DNA of 64,000 nt from Elioraea tepidiphila DSM 17972 (GTDB taxonomy: Bacteria > Pseudomonadota > Alphaproteobacteria > Acetobacterales > Acetobacteraceae), in NCBI RefSeq assembly GCF_000378465.1, contig NZ_KB899915.1:62001-126000 (forward strand), written 5' to 3'. A model generated the notes under the pieces. That model ran no database searches. It saw nothing but the letters and a program-made list of their open reading frames with translations, and was not told where the DNA came from. A program made the position numbers and the translations under genes. Within the stretch, counting starts at the first letter, position 1; every line of letters begins with the position of its first letter. Positions 18,270 through 28,419 of this stretch are shown piece after piece.

Positions 18270-19457
18270 ATGCGGACGGATGTCGCCATCATCGGCGCGG
18301 GACCGGCGGGGCTGGCCCTGGCCACTGGGCTCAAGGGCAGCGGCCTGGATGTCACGCTGATCGAGCGCAGCCCGGAGGCGAGCTTGGCCGCGCCCGCCTT
18401 CGACGGGCGCGAGATCGCGCTCACCCATCGCTCGCAGGCGATCCTGCGCGACCTCGGCGCCTGGGTGCGTCTGGCACCGGAGGAGATGGCACCGCTCGGC
18501 GAGGCGCGGGTGATCAATGGCGGTTTCCCGCTGGCGCTGCGCTTCGCCCCGCCCGCGCCGAGCGAGCCGCTCGGCCGGCTGGTGCCCAATCACGCGATCC
18601 GGCGGACGCTCTTCGACACCGTGGCCGCCCAGGGCGGCACGCGGCTGCTGGCCGGACGCGAGGTCACCGCCCTCACGCTCGCCCCGGACGGGGCGCGGCT
18701 GCGCCTCGCGTGTGGCGAGGAGATCGCCGCACGGCTGGTGGTGGCGGCCGACTCCCGCTTCTCGGCCGCGCGCCGGCGCGCCGGCATCGGCGCCGAGATG
18801 CTGGATTTCGGCCGCTCCATGATCGTCTGCCGCATGGCGCATGAACGCCCGCACGGCGCGACCGCGACCGAATGGTTCGGCCACCGCCAGACCATCGCCA
18901 TGCTGCCGCTGAACGGCGCGATGTCCTCGGCGGTGCTGACGCTGGCGCCGGACGAGACCGAGCGGATGCTGGCGCTCGATCCGGAGGATTTCGGCGCGGA
19001 GGTGACGCGCCGCTACGAGGGCCGGCTCGGCGCGATGCGGCTGGTCAGCACCCGCCACGCCTATCCGCTGGTGGCGGTCTACGCGCACCGCTTCGCCGCC
19101 CGCCGCTTCGCCCTGCTCGGCGATGCCGCGGTGGGGATGCACCCCGTGACCGCGCATGGCTTCAATTTCGGGCTTTCCGGCGCGGCCTTGCTGGCGGCGG
19201 AACTGAAGCGGGCAGTGGCACGCGGCCTCGATCCGGGGGGCAGCGGCGCGCTGTCGTACTACGCCTCGGCGCATCGGCGGGCGACGCTTCCGCTGTTCCT
19301 CGCGACCAACGCGATCGCCCGGCTCTACGGCGATGACCGCGCGCCGGCGCGGCTCGCGCGCGCGGCGCTGATCAGCGCCGGCGCCGCCCTGCCGCCGATC
19401 CGCCGGGCGATCGTCGCCCGGCTGATGGATGCCCGCCCCGCCCTCAGTGCAGGGTGA
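18270..19457 (+). CDS. ubiM: UbiH/UbiM-family FAD monooxygenase, ubiquinone hydroxylase
   Basis: This is a flavoprotein hydroxylase of the UbiH/UbiF/Coq6 group that adds oxygen to the ubiquinone ring. The 395-residue protein shows the FAD dinucleotide motif VAIIGAGPAGLALATGL at the start, a DG-type motif (VVAADSRFSAARRRAG) and the second FAD motif FALLGDAAVGMHPVTAHGF. The GMHPVTAHGF form is the one I associate with UbiM rather than UbiH, UbiF or UbiI; this sub-assignment is from memory. An AGGAGAG site precedes ATG 18270. Its 3' end overlaps the convergent usg gene by 14 bp. Confidence 0.8.
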   Translation: MRTDVAIIGAGPAGLALATGLKGSGLDVTLIERSPEASLAAPAFDGREIALTHRSQAILRDLGAWVRLAPEEMAPLGEARVINGGFPLALRFAPPAPSEPLGRLVPNHAIRRTLFDTVAAQGGTRLLAGREVTALTLAPDGARLRLACGEEIAARLVVAADSRFSAARRRAGIGAEMLDFGRSMIVCRMAHERPHGATATEWFGHRQTIAMLPLNGAMSSAVLTLAPDETERMLALDPEDFGAEVTRRYEGRLGAMRLVSTRHAYPLVAVYAHRFAARRFALLGDAAVGMHPVTAHGFNFGLSGAALLAAELKRAVARGLDPGGSGALSYYASAHRRATLPLFLATNAIARLYGDDRAPARLARAALISAGAALPPIRRAIVARLMDARPALSAG

Positions 19458-19713
19458 GCTGGCCGCCGGCGTAGCGCAGCTCGGCGGGGCGGATCAGCGC
19501 GGCCGAGGCGACCCGCACCGAGTGCAGCTTGCCATCCAGCTCGCGCTGCCAGAAGGCCAGGAAGCGGCTCAGCTCGGGGAAGCGCGGGGCGAGGTCGAGA
19601 TCCTGCCAGATGAAGGTCTGCAGGAGCCCGGGATGATCGGGCATGTGATAGAGGATTTGCGCGGTGGTCAGCCGATACCCCATCAGCTGCCGTTCGATCG
19701 CGGATACCGACAT
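19444..19713 (-). CDS. usg: Usg family protein
   Basis: Usg is a short protein conserved almost only in alphaproteobacteria, first noted beside trp genes in Caulobacter; its function is unknown. The 89-residue sequence has the family core QLMGYRLTTAQILYHMPDHP, then FIWQDLDLAPRFPEL, then ELDGKLHSVRVA and the C-terminal LIRPAELRYAGG. ATG 19713 is chosen because GGAGGAG lies nine bases before it; a start six codons upstream would place that site inside the coding sequence. It converges on the UbiM-like gene. Presence of usg is good evidence for the class of the host. Confidence 0.88.
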   Translation of the reverse strand: MSVSAIERQLMGYRLTTAQILYHMPDHPGLLQTFIWQDLDLAPRFPELSRFLAFWQRELDGKLHSVRVASAALIRPAELRYAGGQLTLH

Positions 19714-19861
19714 CCAGTTTGTCTCCTCCATGCGGCGGTGGGCGCCGGTGACCGGTTTCTCCCTTCCCGTTCGCCGAATGGTGCCACGGGGTTTCCCAAC
19801 AGGAAATGAAAATTGAGCGATTTCAGTAGCTTAGCAGCCGGGTGTCGGGAGTGCTGCCAGG

Positions 19862-19890
19862 CTTGACTTGGCTGGCCCGCTCGCCTAGAT
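19862..19890 (+). promoter_or_regulatory. Predicted housekeeping promoter of groESL
   Basis: CTTGAC at 19862-19867 and CTAGAT at 19885-19890 are separated by 17 bp, which fits an alphaproteobacterial sigma-70-type promoter. The CIRCE operator begins two bases after the -10 element and would overlap the transcription start. No clear sigma-32 -10 box (CCCCAT-type) is seen. Confidence 0.7.
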
Positions 19891-19892
19891 CG

Positions 19893-19919
19893 CTGGCACT
19901 CCTCGGGAGGGAGTGCTAG
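19893..19919. promoter_or_regulatory. CIRCE operator (HrcA binding site)
   Basis: CTGGCACTC (19893-19901), nine bases, then GAGTGCTAG (19911-19919). The consensus is TTAGCACTC-N9-GAGTGCTAA, so the inner seven bases of each arm agree apart from one position. It lies at the groESL transcription start, 69 bp before groES. HrcA repression, relieved when GroEL is titrated by unfolded protein, is the established mechanism. hrcA is not in the window. Confidence 0.93.
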
Positions 19920-19987
19920 CAGCCCAGTGCGGCGGCCTTCCGGCCGGGGGGATCCCCAACTTCCAGGGCCATCAACGGAGACATCCG

Positions 19988-20302
19988 ATGAAGTTCCGTC
20001 CCCTGCACGACCGGGTGGTGGTGCGGCGCGTGACCGCCGAGGAGAAGACCGCCGGCGGCATCATCATCCCCGATACCGCGAAGGAGAAGCCGATGGAGGG
20101 CGAGATCGTCGCCGTCGGTCCCGGCGCGCGCAACGAGAAGGGCGAGCTCGTGCCCCTCGACGTGAAGGAAGGCGACCGGGTGCTGTTCGGCAAGTGGTCC
20201 GGCACCGAGGTCAAGATCGACGGCGAGGAGCTGCTGATCATGAAGGAGAGCGACATCATGGGGATCGTCGAGGTCCCCGCCGCCAAGAAGAAGGCGGCCT
20301 GA
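19988..20302 (+). CDS. groES: Co-chaperonin GroES
   Basis: GroES caps the GroEL barrel during ATP-driven folding. The 104-residue protein has the family start [14 protein letters not shown], the mobile loop [15 protein letters not shown] that contacts GroEL, and ESDIMGIVE near the end. A short lysine/alanine tail (PAAKKKAA) extends it slightly beyond the usual 95-97 residues. ATG 19988 follows an AACGGAGA site. It is the first gene of the CIRCE-controlled operon, 50 bp before groEL. Confidence 0.98.
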   Translation: MKFRPLHDRVVVRRVTAEEKTAGGIIIPDTAKEKPMEGEIVAVGPGARNEKGELVPLDVKEGDRVLFGKWSGTEVKIDGEELLIMKESDIMGIVEVPAAKKKAA

Positions 20303-20331
20303 GCGCTCCCCGCCCACCGACCTACCCCTGA

Positions 20332-21990
<1,659 letters not shown>

Positions 21991-22014
21991 TCGCCCGGTC
22001 ACCGTTGATGTGCG

Positions 22015-22042
22015 GGGGCGCCCTTCGGGGCGCCCCTTTCGT
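22015..22042 (+). terminator. Rho-independent terminator of groESL
   Basis: Nine-base-pair perfect stem GGGGCGCCC (22015-22023) with TTCG loop and GGGCGCCCC (22028-22036), followed by TTTCGTTT. The UUCG-type loop makes it very stable. It lies 25 bp after the groEL stop. Confidence 0.88.
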
Positions 22043-22072
22043 TTCGATGCACCGCACTGGTTCCGATTATCC

Positions 22073-22127
22073 TTGACCCGCGCGCCCCGACCTGCGCCTA
22101 TCTCCCCTGCAATCGTGCGTTTCGCTT
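22073..22127 (+). promoter_or_regulatory. Upstream module of first cold-shock gene
   Basis: TTGACC at 22073-22078 resembles a -35 element; CCTATC at 22097-22102 could be the -10. GCAATCGTGCGTTT begins at 22109, 36 bp after the start of TTGACC. The same two elements with the same 36-bp offset stand before the second cold-shock gene, so they are probably promoter and transcript start/leader. The leader up to ATG 22246 would be about 135 nt, as usual for cspA-type genes. Confidence 0.6.
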
Positions 22128-22245
22128 GGCTACGCCTTGGCTCTCCGGGACTTCCCGGCGTCTTCGGCCCGCGCTTCCGAAAAACCCGGTTGTCCAGACG
22201 CGACGCGATCCCCGCGCCGCGTGACGTGCTTTGAAGGAGGGCCAC

Positions 22246-22449
22246 ATGGCCACAGGCACCGTGAAGTGGTTCAACGCGACCAAGGGCTACGGCTTCATCG
22301 TTCCCGACCAGGGCGGCAAGGATGTGTTCGTGCACATCACCGCCGTGCAGGCGGCAGGGCTCCAGGGCCTGAACGAGGGCCAGAAGGTCAGCTACGAGGT
22401 CAGCATGGAGCGCGGCAAGGCCGCCGCCGGGATGCTGCGCGCGCTCTGA
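22246..22449 (+). CDS. Cold-shock protein, CspA family (copy 1)
   Basis: This 67-residue single OB-fold binds single-stranded RNA or DNA. RNP-1 appears as KGYGFIVP and RNP-2 as VFVHITAV. Related proteins melt mRNA structure during cold adaptation or growth changes. GAAGGAGG lies seven bases before ATG 22246. It is nearly identical to the copy at 22686, differing mainly at LQGL/LTGL, SYEV/SFEV and the last ten residues, so this is a recent tandem duplication. Each copy has its own leader and terminator, so they are separate units. Confidence 0.97.
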   Translation: MATGTVKWFNATKGYGFIVPDQGGKDVFVHITAVQAAGLQGLNEGQKVSYEVSMERGKAAAGMLRAL

Positions 22450-22477
22450 GCGCGCGCCACCCGGTCCACGCGATCGG

Positions 22478-22516
22478 AGGGGCCGTCCCGCATGGGACGG
22501 CCCCTTTCGCGTTTTG
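22478..22516 (+). terminator. Terminator of first cold-shock gene
   Basis: Twelve-base-pair perfect stem AGGGGCCGTCCC (22478-22489) with loop GCAT and GGGACGGCCCCT (22494-22505), followed by TTCGCGTTTT. Confidence 0.88.
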
Positions 22517-22518
22517 CC

Positions 22519-22574
22519 TTGACCCCGACCGGCCGGGGCGTGTTCCCTGGATCGGCAATCGTGCGTTTGGCTTG
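22519..22574 (+). promoter_or_regulatory. Upstream module of second cold-shock gene
   Basis: TTGACC at 22519-22524 and GCAATCGTGCGTTT from 22555 repeat the arrangement before copy 1 with the same 36-bp offset. A -10 is not obvious at the aligned position. A further shared element, ACCCGGTTGT, occurs at 22635 here and at 22184 before copy 1. Confidence 0.55.
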
Positions 22575-22685
22575 ACTGACCTCGCCTCCTCTCTGGCTTC
22601 CGGGCTACCGGGCGGCTGACGGCTTTCTCTCCGGACCCGGTTGTGCGCCGCGCTACGGCGGCGCTGAGCAGCAGAGGAGGGCCGC

Positions 22686-22889
22686 ATGGCCACAGGCACT
22701 GTGAAGTGGTTCAACGCCACCAAGGGGTATGGGTTCATCGTGCCCGACCAGGGCGGCAAGGACGTGTTCGTGCACATCACCGCCGTGCAGGCCGCGGGCC
22801 TCACGGGGCTGAACGAGGGCCAGAAGGTCAGCTTCGAGGTCAGCATGGAGCGCGGCAAGCCCGCCGCCACCAATCTCCGCGCCGCCTGA
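22686..22889 (+). CDS. Cold-shock protein, CspA family (copy 2)
   Basis: This 67-residue cold-shock-domain protein is a tandem duplicate of the gene at 22246. RNP-1 is KGYGFIVP and RNP-2 VFVHITAV. It ends in PAATNLRAA instead of AAAGMLRAL. An AGAGGAGG site precedes ATG 22686. A strong hairpin closes the unit and a PLP-enzyme gene starts 79 bp downstream. Which of the copies is cold-induced cannot be told from sequence. Confidence 0.97.
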   Translation: MATGTVKWFNATKGYGFIVPDQGGKDVFVHITAVQAAGLTGLNEGQKVSFEVSMERGKPAATNLRAA

Positions 22890-22906
22890 CCGCGGCTCGA
22901 CCCGGG

Positions 22907-22942
22907 AGGGCCGCATCCGCGAGGGTGCGGCCCTTTCGTTTG
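22907..22942 (+). terminator. Terminator of second cold-shock gene
   Basis: Stem AGGGCCGCATCC (22907-22918), loop GCGA, GGGTGCGGCCCT (22923-22934): 12 pairs including one G-U, followed by TTCGTTTG. Confidence 0.85.
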
Positions 22943-22968
22943 CGCGCGTTCCGGGCGAGGCTCGCGCC

Positions 22969-23922
22969 ATGTTCGATCTCGCCGCACTCGAGGCCGCCGC
23001 CTCGCTCGTCCACGCCCACATGCCGCCGACGCCCCAGTATCCCTGGCCGCTGCTCGCCACGCGCGCCGGCTGCGAGGTCTGGGTCAAGCACGAGAACCAC
23101 ACGCCGACCGGCGCCTTCAAGATCCGCGGCGGGCTCGTCTTCATGGAGCGGCTGAAACGCGAACGGCCCCATTGCCCCGGCATCGTCTCGGCGACGCGCG
23201 GCAATCACGGCCAGTCCCTCGCCTATGCGGGCGCGCGGTTCGGCGTGCCCGTCACCATCGTCGTGCCGCGCGGCAACAGCGTCGAGAAGAACGCCGCGAT
23301 GCGGGCCTTCGGCGCCGACCTGATCGAGCACGGGCGCGACTTCGATGAGGCACGCGAACACGCCGAGGCACTCGCTGCCGAGCGCGGGCTGGAATTCGCG
23401 CCCTCCTTCGCCCCCGATCTCGTGAAGGGGGTGGCGACCTACGCGCTCGAACTGTTCCGCGCCGCCCCACCGCTCGACGCGGTCTATGTCCCGATCGGGC
23501 TCGGGTCGGGAATCTGCGGGTTGATCATGGCACGCGACCTGCTGGGGCTTTCCACCGAGATCGTCGGCGTGCAGAGCGACCGCGCGAACGCCTATGCGCG
23601 CTCGCTGGCCGCCGGGCACGTCGTGCCGACCAGCAGCGCCGACACCCGCGCCGATGGCATGGCGACGCGGATTCCCGACGCCGGCGCGTTCGAGATCATC
23701 CGCCGCGGGGCCGCGCGCATCGTCGAGGTGACGGATGACGCGGTCGCCCAGGCGATCCGCATCTACTGGACCGACACGCACAACCTGGCCGAAGGCGCCG
23801 GTGCCGCGCCGCTGGCCGCGCTGATGCAGGAGCGCGACCGGATGCGGGGCCGGCGTGCCGGCGTGATCCTGTGCGGCGGCAACATCGACCTCGCGCTGTT
23901 CCGCTCCTGGGTGCTGGCATGA
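22969..23922 (+). CDS. Threonine dehydratase-like PLP enzyme
   Basis: This is a fold type II PLP enzyme of 317 residues without an ACT domain, like catabolic threonine/serine dehydratases and hydroxyaspartate dehydratases. The Schiff-base lysine lies in TPTGAFKIRGG. The substrate loop is SATRGNHGQSLA and the phosphate-binding loop IGLGSGICG, which replaces the common GGGGL form. Near the end LCGGNIDL is typical. It overlaps the amidohydrolase start by four bases (ATGA), so the two probably act in one amino-acid or nitrogen catabolic route. The substrate is not determined; hydroxyectoine-type dehydratases are an alternative. Confidence 0.85.
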   Translation: MFDLAALEAAASLVHAHMPPTPQYPWPLLATRAGCEVWVKHENHTPTGAFKIRGGLVFMERLKRERPHCPGIVSATRGNHGQSLAYAGARFGVPVTIVVPRGNSVEKNAAMRAFGADLIEHGRDFDEAREHAEALAAERGLEFAPSFAPDLVKGVATYALELFRAAPPLDAVYVPIGLGSGICGLIMARDLLGLSTEIVGVQSDRANAYARSLAAGHVVPTSSADTRADGMATRIPDAGAFEIIRRGAARIVEVTDDAVAQAIRIYWTDTHNLAEGAGAAPLAALMQERDRMRGRRAGVILCGGNIDLALFRSWVLA

Positions 23923-25094
23923 GCGACACGATCCTTCTCCGCAACGTCCGCCCGATGGGCGGCGGCTCGGCCGACATCCTGATCGAGCAGGGCCGAATCT
24001 CGGCGATCGGCTCGGCGCTGGCTGCACCGGAAGGGACGCCCAGCGAGGACGGCGGCGGCGCCCTCGCCCTGCCCGGGCTCATCGAGGGCCACGCGCACAT
24101 CGACAAGACGCTCTGGGGCATGAACTGGGTGCCGAACGATGTCGGGCCGACGATCCAGGACAAGATCGACACCGAGCGCCGGTTCCGCGCCGCCACCAAC
24201 CACGACGCGCGCGCGCAATCAGAACGGATCGCGCGCGCATACCTCGCCAACGGCACCACGCGCATCCGCACCTTCGTCGACATCGATACCGAGGCGCGGC
24301 TCAAGCACCTGCACGCCGTGCTGGCGACCCGCGCCGCACTTGCCGATGCGATCGAGATGCAGATCGTCGCCTTCCCGCAATCGGGGATGCTGGTGCGCCC
24401 CGGCACCGAGGCGCTGCTCGATCAGGCGATGGCGGCTGGGGCGGATGTCGTCGGCGGGCTCGATCCCTGCGCGATCGACCGCGACCCCGTCCGTCACCTC
24501 GACGTGATTTTCGGCCTCGCCCAGAAGCACGGGCGCGGCGTGGACATCCACCTGCACGAGCCGGGCGAGATGGGCGCCTTCTCGCTCGATCTGATCCTGG
24601 AGCGCACAGCCGCACTCGGCATGCGCAATGCGGTGGTGGTCAGCCACGGCTTCTGCCTCGGCATGATCGGGGAGCGCGAGCGCGACGCGCTGCTTGCGCG
24701 CATGGCGCAGTGGGGCGTCGCGGTCGCCACCACTGCGCCGCCCTCGCGCCCGGTGCCGGCGGTCGCCGCGTGCCGGGCCGCAGGCGTGGCGATCTTCGGC
24801 GGCTGCGACGGCATCCGCGACACCTGGGGCCCGTATGGCCGGCCCGACATGCTGGAGCGCGCCATGCTGATCGGGCTGCGCAACAACTTCCGCCGCGACG
24901 AGGAGGTGGGCTGGGCGCTCGACTGCATCACCACCGAGGCCGCACGCGGCTGCGGCTTCGCAGGCTACGGCCTGACCCCGGGCGCGCGCGGCGACGTGGT
25001 GCTGGTCGCGGCCGAGACCGTCGCCGAGGCGGTGGTGGCGCGCCCGCCGCGCCGTCTGGTGGTCAGCGCCGGACGCGTGGTCGCGCGCGGCTGA
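23919..25094 (+). CDS. Amidohydrolase, cytosine deaminase-like
   Basis: This metal-dependent hydrolase of the amidohydrolase superfamily has 391 residues. Metal ligands are visible as GHAHIDK (H-x-H, strand 1), DIHLHEPG and VVSHGFCLG (later histidines), and the aspartate of FGGCDGIRD. ALPGLIEGHAHIDKTLWG strongly resembles the cytosine deaminase/N-isopropylammelide amidohydrolase group. A cyclic or amide nitrogen compound is the likely substrate. The start is fixed by the ATGA overlap with the PLP dehydratase gene. It converges on the TerB-like gene with a 3-bp gap. Confidence 0.83.
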   Translation: MSDTILLRNVRPMGGGSADILIEQGRISAIGSALAAPEGTPSEDGGGALALPGLIEGHAHIDKTLWGMNWVPNDVGPTIQDKIDTERRFRAATNHDARAQSERIARAYLANGTTRIRTFVDIDTEARLKHLHAVLATRAALADAIEMQIVAFPQSGMLVRPGTEALLDQAMAAGADVVGGLDPCAIDRDPVRHLDVIFGLAQKHGRGVDIHLHEPGEMGAFSLDLILERTAALGMRNAVVVSHGFCLGMIGERERDALLARMAQWGVAVATTAPPSRPVPAVAACRAAGVAIFGGCDGIRDTWGPYGRPDMLERAMLIGLRNNFRRDEEVGWALDCITTEAARGCGFAGYGLTPGARGDVVLVAAETVAEAVVARPPRRLVVSAGRVVARG

Positions 25095-25097
25095 CGG

Positions 25098-25520
25098 CTA
25101 TTTGATGCGCGCGTGGCGTGCACGCGCACCGCGCTCGATCGCGGCGGCGGCGAGCCGGTCCACGTCCAGCCGGTGGCGGATCAGTTCGAGCACCCGCAAC
25201 TCCTCCTGCGTCGCCGCCGCGTCGGCCGCCGCGACCTCGACCGCGAAGGCATAGGCGGTCTCGCGCAGGCTCATCGGCAGGGCGGCGCGCATCAGGTCGA
25301 ACGCCTTCTCCAGCCCGTCATCCTGGTCGAGCACGGCGATGCAGCGATCCGTCACCTTGGGCAGCATGGCCGCGTCGAAGCCGTCGAAGGCCGGTGCCTG
25401 GGTGACGATCCGTCCCATCACCTTCAGCTCGCTGTCGGTCATGTTCCGATCCGCTGCCGAGACGAGCACCATGGCGAAGACCAGCGCCTCGTGCGGCGAG
25501 AGCGGCGAGCGTGTGGGCAT
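25098..25520 (-). CDS. TerB-like helical protein
   Basis: This is a 140-residue all-helical protein of the TerB fold. The EALVFAMVLVSAADRNMTDSE segment (core FAMVLVSAADRNMTDSE) is the typical first helix pair with acidic metal-site residues, and a second acidic motif occurs in VEVAAADAAATQEEL. TerB proteins were named from tellurite resistance, but lone copies have no proven role. GGAGGA precedes ATG 25520. It lies 53 bp downstream of the helicase on the same strand. No other ter genes are present, so tellurite resistance is not implied. Confidence 0.75.
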   Translation of the reverse strand: MPTRSPLSPHEALVFAMVLVSAADRNMTDSELKVMGRIVTQAPAFDGFDAAMLPKVTDRCIAVLDQDDGLEKAFDLMRAALPMSLRETAYAFAVEVAAADAAATQEELRVLELIRHRLDVDRLAAAAIERGARARHARIK

Positions 25521-25573
25521 CGTGGCGTCCTCCGTTTGCGGATGCGCGACTTGGCGCGAGCCGGCCCGTGACG

Positions 25574-28363
25574 TCAACCCGAAGCGAGGAACCGTCGGAT
25601 CGCCTCGGCCACTTCGGCGAGCCCGGCGCGCTGCACCGCGACACCCTCGGGCAGGCCCGCGAGCAGCCGCGAGGGCGCGCGCGAATCGAGCAGCACGAAG
25701 CAGCCGCGGTCATCGGCCTTGCGGATCAGCCTTCCGAAAGCCTGGCGCAGCCGCGCGCGCGTGATGCGGTCGTCGATCTGGCCGGGCCGGGCGCCGCCGA
25801 AGCGGGCACGACGCGCGCGATGCAGGATGGTCGGGCGCGGCCAGGGCACACGGTCGAACACGATCAGGCGCAAGGACCGGCCGGGCACGTCGACGCCGTC
25901 GCGCATCGCATCCGTGCCCAGCAGGCAGGCATCCTCCTCGGCGCGGAACACATCGACCAGCGTGGCATTGTCCATCGCGTCCACGTGCTGGGCGAGCAGC
26001 GTGATCCCGGCCGCCTCCAGCGGTGCGGCGATGCGCCGATGCACCTCGCGCAGCCGCGCGATCGCGGTGAACAGCCCGAGCGCCCCGCCGCCCGAAGCCT
26101 CGAACAGCACGCGATAGGCGGCCGCCACCTGGGCCGCGTCGTCGCGCGCGACATCGGTGACGACGAAGGCACGCGTCTGGCCCGCGTAGTCGAACGGCGA
26201 GGGCACGGCGGCGCGCAGGGCAGGGGCCAGCAGGTGGATCGCGCCGGTGATCTCCTCGGCGGCCTGCCAGCGCGCCTCCTCGTCGCCCGCGGAGTCGCGC
26301 AGCGTCGCCGAGGTGACCAGCATGCCGTGCGCGGGCTCGGCCACCACGCGCGCGAAGGGCGCGGTCGGATCGACCCAGTGCCGCCGCATCCCGACATCCA
26401 CCTCGTGGCCACTGCGGCTGACGATCTCCAGCCAGTCGACGAAGGTCTCGCCAGGCCCGCCGGTCTCGGTCGCGTCCGCCGCCACCGCGCGCGCCATGCC
26501 GCGCCAGGCGCCGAGCGGATCGAGCGCGCGCCGCGCGAGGCTGCGGCACACGCTCTCGATCCGCTGCCGTGTCGCGCTGTCCAGCGTCTCGGCTTCGTCG
26601 TCGAGGCGCGCGGCGAGCCCTTCGCGCAACTCCTTGAGCGGCGCCTCGATGCGCGCGAGCGCGCCATCCAGCCGCTCCGCCGCCGCGGCGAGACCGGGCA
26701 GCATCGGCCGCACCTCGGTCTCGCGCGAGGCCGAGTCGGAGTCGCGTGCGCGCGCCAGCACCTGCTCGCGCACCAGCCGCAGGAACGCCTCGCTCGGGTT
26801 CTCGGCCCCCGGCGCCATGCCGCCGAGCTCGGGCCGGGCGGGTTCGGCGAGACGCGCGAGCCAGCCCTGATCGGGCAGGGCGCGCGCGGCCTCCACCGCG
26901 GCGGCGAGCGCCTTGGCAAGCGGCGGGCGGTCGGACACCAGGTCCTCGACGCGCCGACGCAGCCCGCGCGCGCGCGACCGCCCGCCCTCGGCGCCGCGCA
27001 GCCAGCGGCGCAGCTCCGCCGTCTCCGCGCCGGACAGCGCGGCGGCGAACACCGAGTCGGCGGCGTCGAACAGGTGATGGCCCTCGTCGAACACGTAGCG
27101 GTAGGGCAGGCCCGTCTCGTCCAGCCCGCCCCAGGCCGCCTGCACCATCACCAGCGCGTGGTTGGCGACGACGATGCGCGCGCTGCGCGCCCGGCGGATC
27201 GTGCGTTCGATGAAACAGGTGCGCCAATGCGGACAGGCGCTGTGGATGCACTCGCCGCGCCGGTCGGCGAGGCCCAGCGTGTTCGCGGTGCCGACGAGTT
27301 CCGGCAGCCAACCCGGCAGATCGCCGCCCGCCATGTCGCCGTCGCGCGTGGCGAGCGCCCAGCGCGCCATCAGCCCGAGCGCGATCGCCGCGACGCCGCC
27401 GCGCGTCGCACCGGAGGCGGCATCCTCCAGGTTCAGCAGGCAGAGATAGTTCTCGCGCCCCTTGCGGATCACGACCTGGCGGCGCCGCTCCGCCTCCTCC
27501 GGCCACAGCCGCGCGCTTTCGGCATCGACCTGACGCTGGAGGTTGCGGGTGTAGGTGCTGATCCAGACCGGCGCGCCGTTGCGCTCGGCCCAGAGGCTGG
27601 CGGGCGCGAGATAGGCCGCGGTCTTGCCGGTGCCGGTGCCGGCCTCGGCGAGCACCACGCGCGGCACGCCGGCCCGTTCGCGCGGCGCGAAGGCCGCCGT
27701 CGCGGCGGAGGCGAGGTCCGCCTGGCCCGGCCGATCCTCGGCGGTGATGCCGAGCATCTGCGCGAGCCGCGCGCGCGCCTCGCGCGGCTCGACCGGGTGG
27801 TGCGAGGGCGGCGGCGGGCGCGCGGTCTCGTCCCATTCGGGCAGCACCTCCCAGACCCGGAGCGCGCGCGGCGCCGGCGCCGCATCGGGCGCGCCGAGCG
27901 CGGCCATCACCGGCGCGGCCCAGGCCCAGCCGGCGCTGCCCATCAGCGCGGCAAGCCTGGCGGCCTCGCGGTTCAGCGGTGCCGCCCGGTTGGCCGCGAG
28001 CGCGCGCAAGAGCGCGACCGCTGCGTCGCGCAGCGTCACGGCCTCGTCCTCCAGGGAGTCGGGCGGGGCGAGCCCGAGCGCCTCGGCGAGCCCGCGCGGG
28101 CTCGCCACCACCGGCTCGGCGGGCCGGACGAAGGCGAAGAGTTCAAGGATGTCGGCGGCCGGGAACGGGCCGAGTCCGAGCCTGCGCGCGGTCGCCGGCA
28201 GATGACAGACGATCGGCGGCGGGGCCTGCTTCAGGCGGGCGCGCAGGCCGCGCGTCTCCTCGACCACGAGCTCGCCATCGGGAAAGAGCAACGCGCCACG
28301 ATGGTGGCGTGCGGCCAGCACCGGCCCGTCAGGCAGTACGAGGCGCGGACGATGCGCGCTCAT
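25574..28363 (-). CDS. DinG/XPD-family ATP-dependent DNA helicase
   Basis: This is a 5'-3' superfamily 2 helicase with an iron-sulfur cluster, of 929 residues. Walker A is EAGTGTGKTAAYL, the DEAH box is FDEGHHLFD, and motif VI appears as RLRQAFGRLIRKADD. Four cysteines suited to a 4Fe-4S cluster occur as NYLC and ECIHSACPHWRTC. A long N-terminal extension (about 250 residues) precedes the P-loop, as in alphaproteobacterial members annotated ATP-dependent DNA helicase. ATG 28363 leaves 56 bp to the divergent lysS; an in-frame ATG at 28408 is possible. Such enzymes resolve R-loops and damaged replication forks. Confidence 0.9.
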   Translation of the reverse strand: MSAHRPRLVLPDGPVLAARHHRGALLFPDGELVVEETRGLRARLKQAPPPIVCHLPATARRLGLGPFPAADILELFAFVRPAEPVVASPRGLAEALGLAPPDSLEDEAVTLRDAAVALLRALAANRAAPLNREAARLAALMGSAGWAWAAPVMAALGAPDAAPAPRALRVWEVLPEWDETARPPPPSHHPVEPREARARLAQMLGITAEDRPGQADLASAATAAFAPRERAGVPRVVLAEAGTGTGKTAAYLAPASLWAERNGAPVWISTYTRNLQRQVDAESARLWPEEAERRRQVVIRKGRENYLCLLNLEDAASGATRGGVAAIALGLMARWALATRDGDMAGGDLPGWLPELVGTANTLGLADRRGECIHSACPHWRTCFIERTIRRARSARIVVANHALVMVQAAWGGLDETGLPYRYVFDEGHHLFDAADSVFAAALSGAETAELRRWLRGAEGGRSRARGLRRRVEDLVSDRPPLAKALAAAVEAARALPDQGWLARLAEPARPELGGMAPGAENPSEAFLRLVREQVLARARDSDSASRETEVRPMLPGLAAAAERLDGALARIEAPLKELREGLAARLDDEAETLDSATRQRIESVCRSLARRALDPLGAWRGMARAVAADATETGGPGETFVDWLEIVSRSGHEVDVGMRRHWVDPTAPFARVVAEPAHGMLVTSATLRDSAGDEEARWQAAEEITGAIHLLAPALRAAVPSPFDYAGQTRAFVVTDVARDDAAQVAAAYRVLFEASGGGALGLFTAIARLREVHRRIAAPLEAAGITLLAQHVDAMDNATLVDVFRAEEDACLLGTDAMRDGVDVPGRSLRLIVFDRVPWPRPTILHRARRARFGGARPGQIDDRITRARLRQAFGRLIRKADDRGCFVLLDSRAPSRLLAGLPEGVAVQRAGLAEVAEAIRRFLASG

Positions 28364-28419
28364 GGGCGCCGGCGCATCCTCGCATTGACCCGATTCGGGC
28401 CGCTCCATAGGGTGCGGCG

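Noticed and set aside
25098..25520. Tellurite-resistance locus
   Set aside because: Only a lone TerB-like protein is present; none of the other ter genes is nearby.
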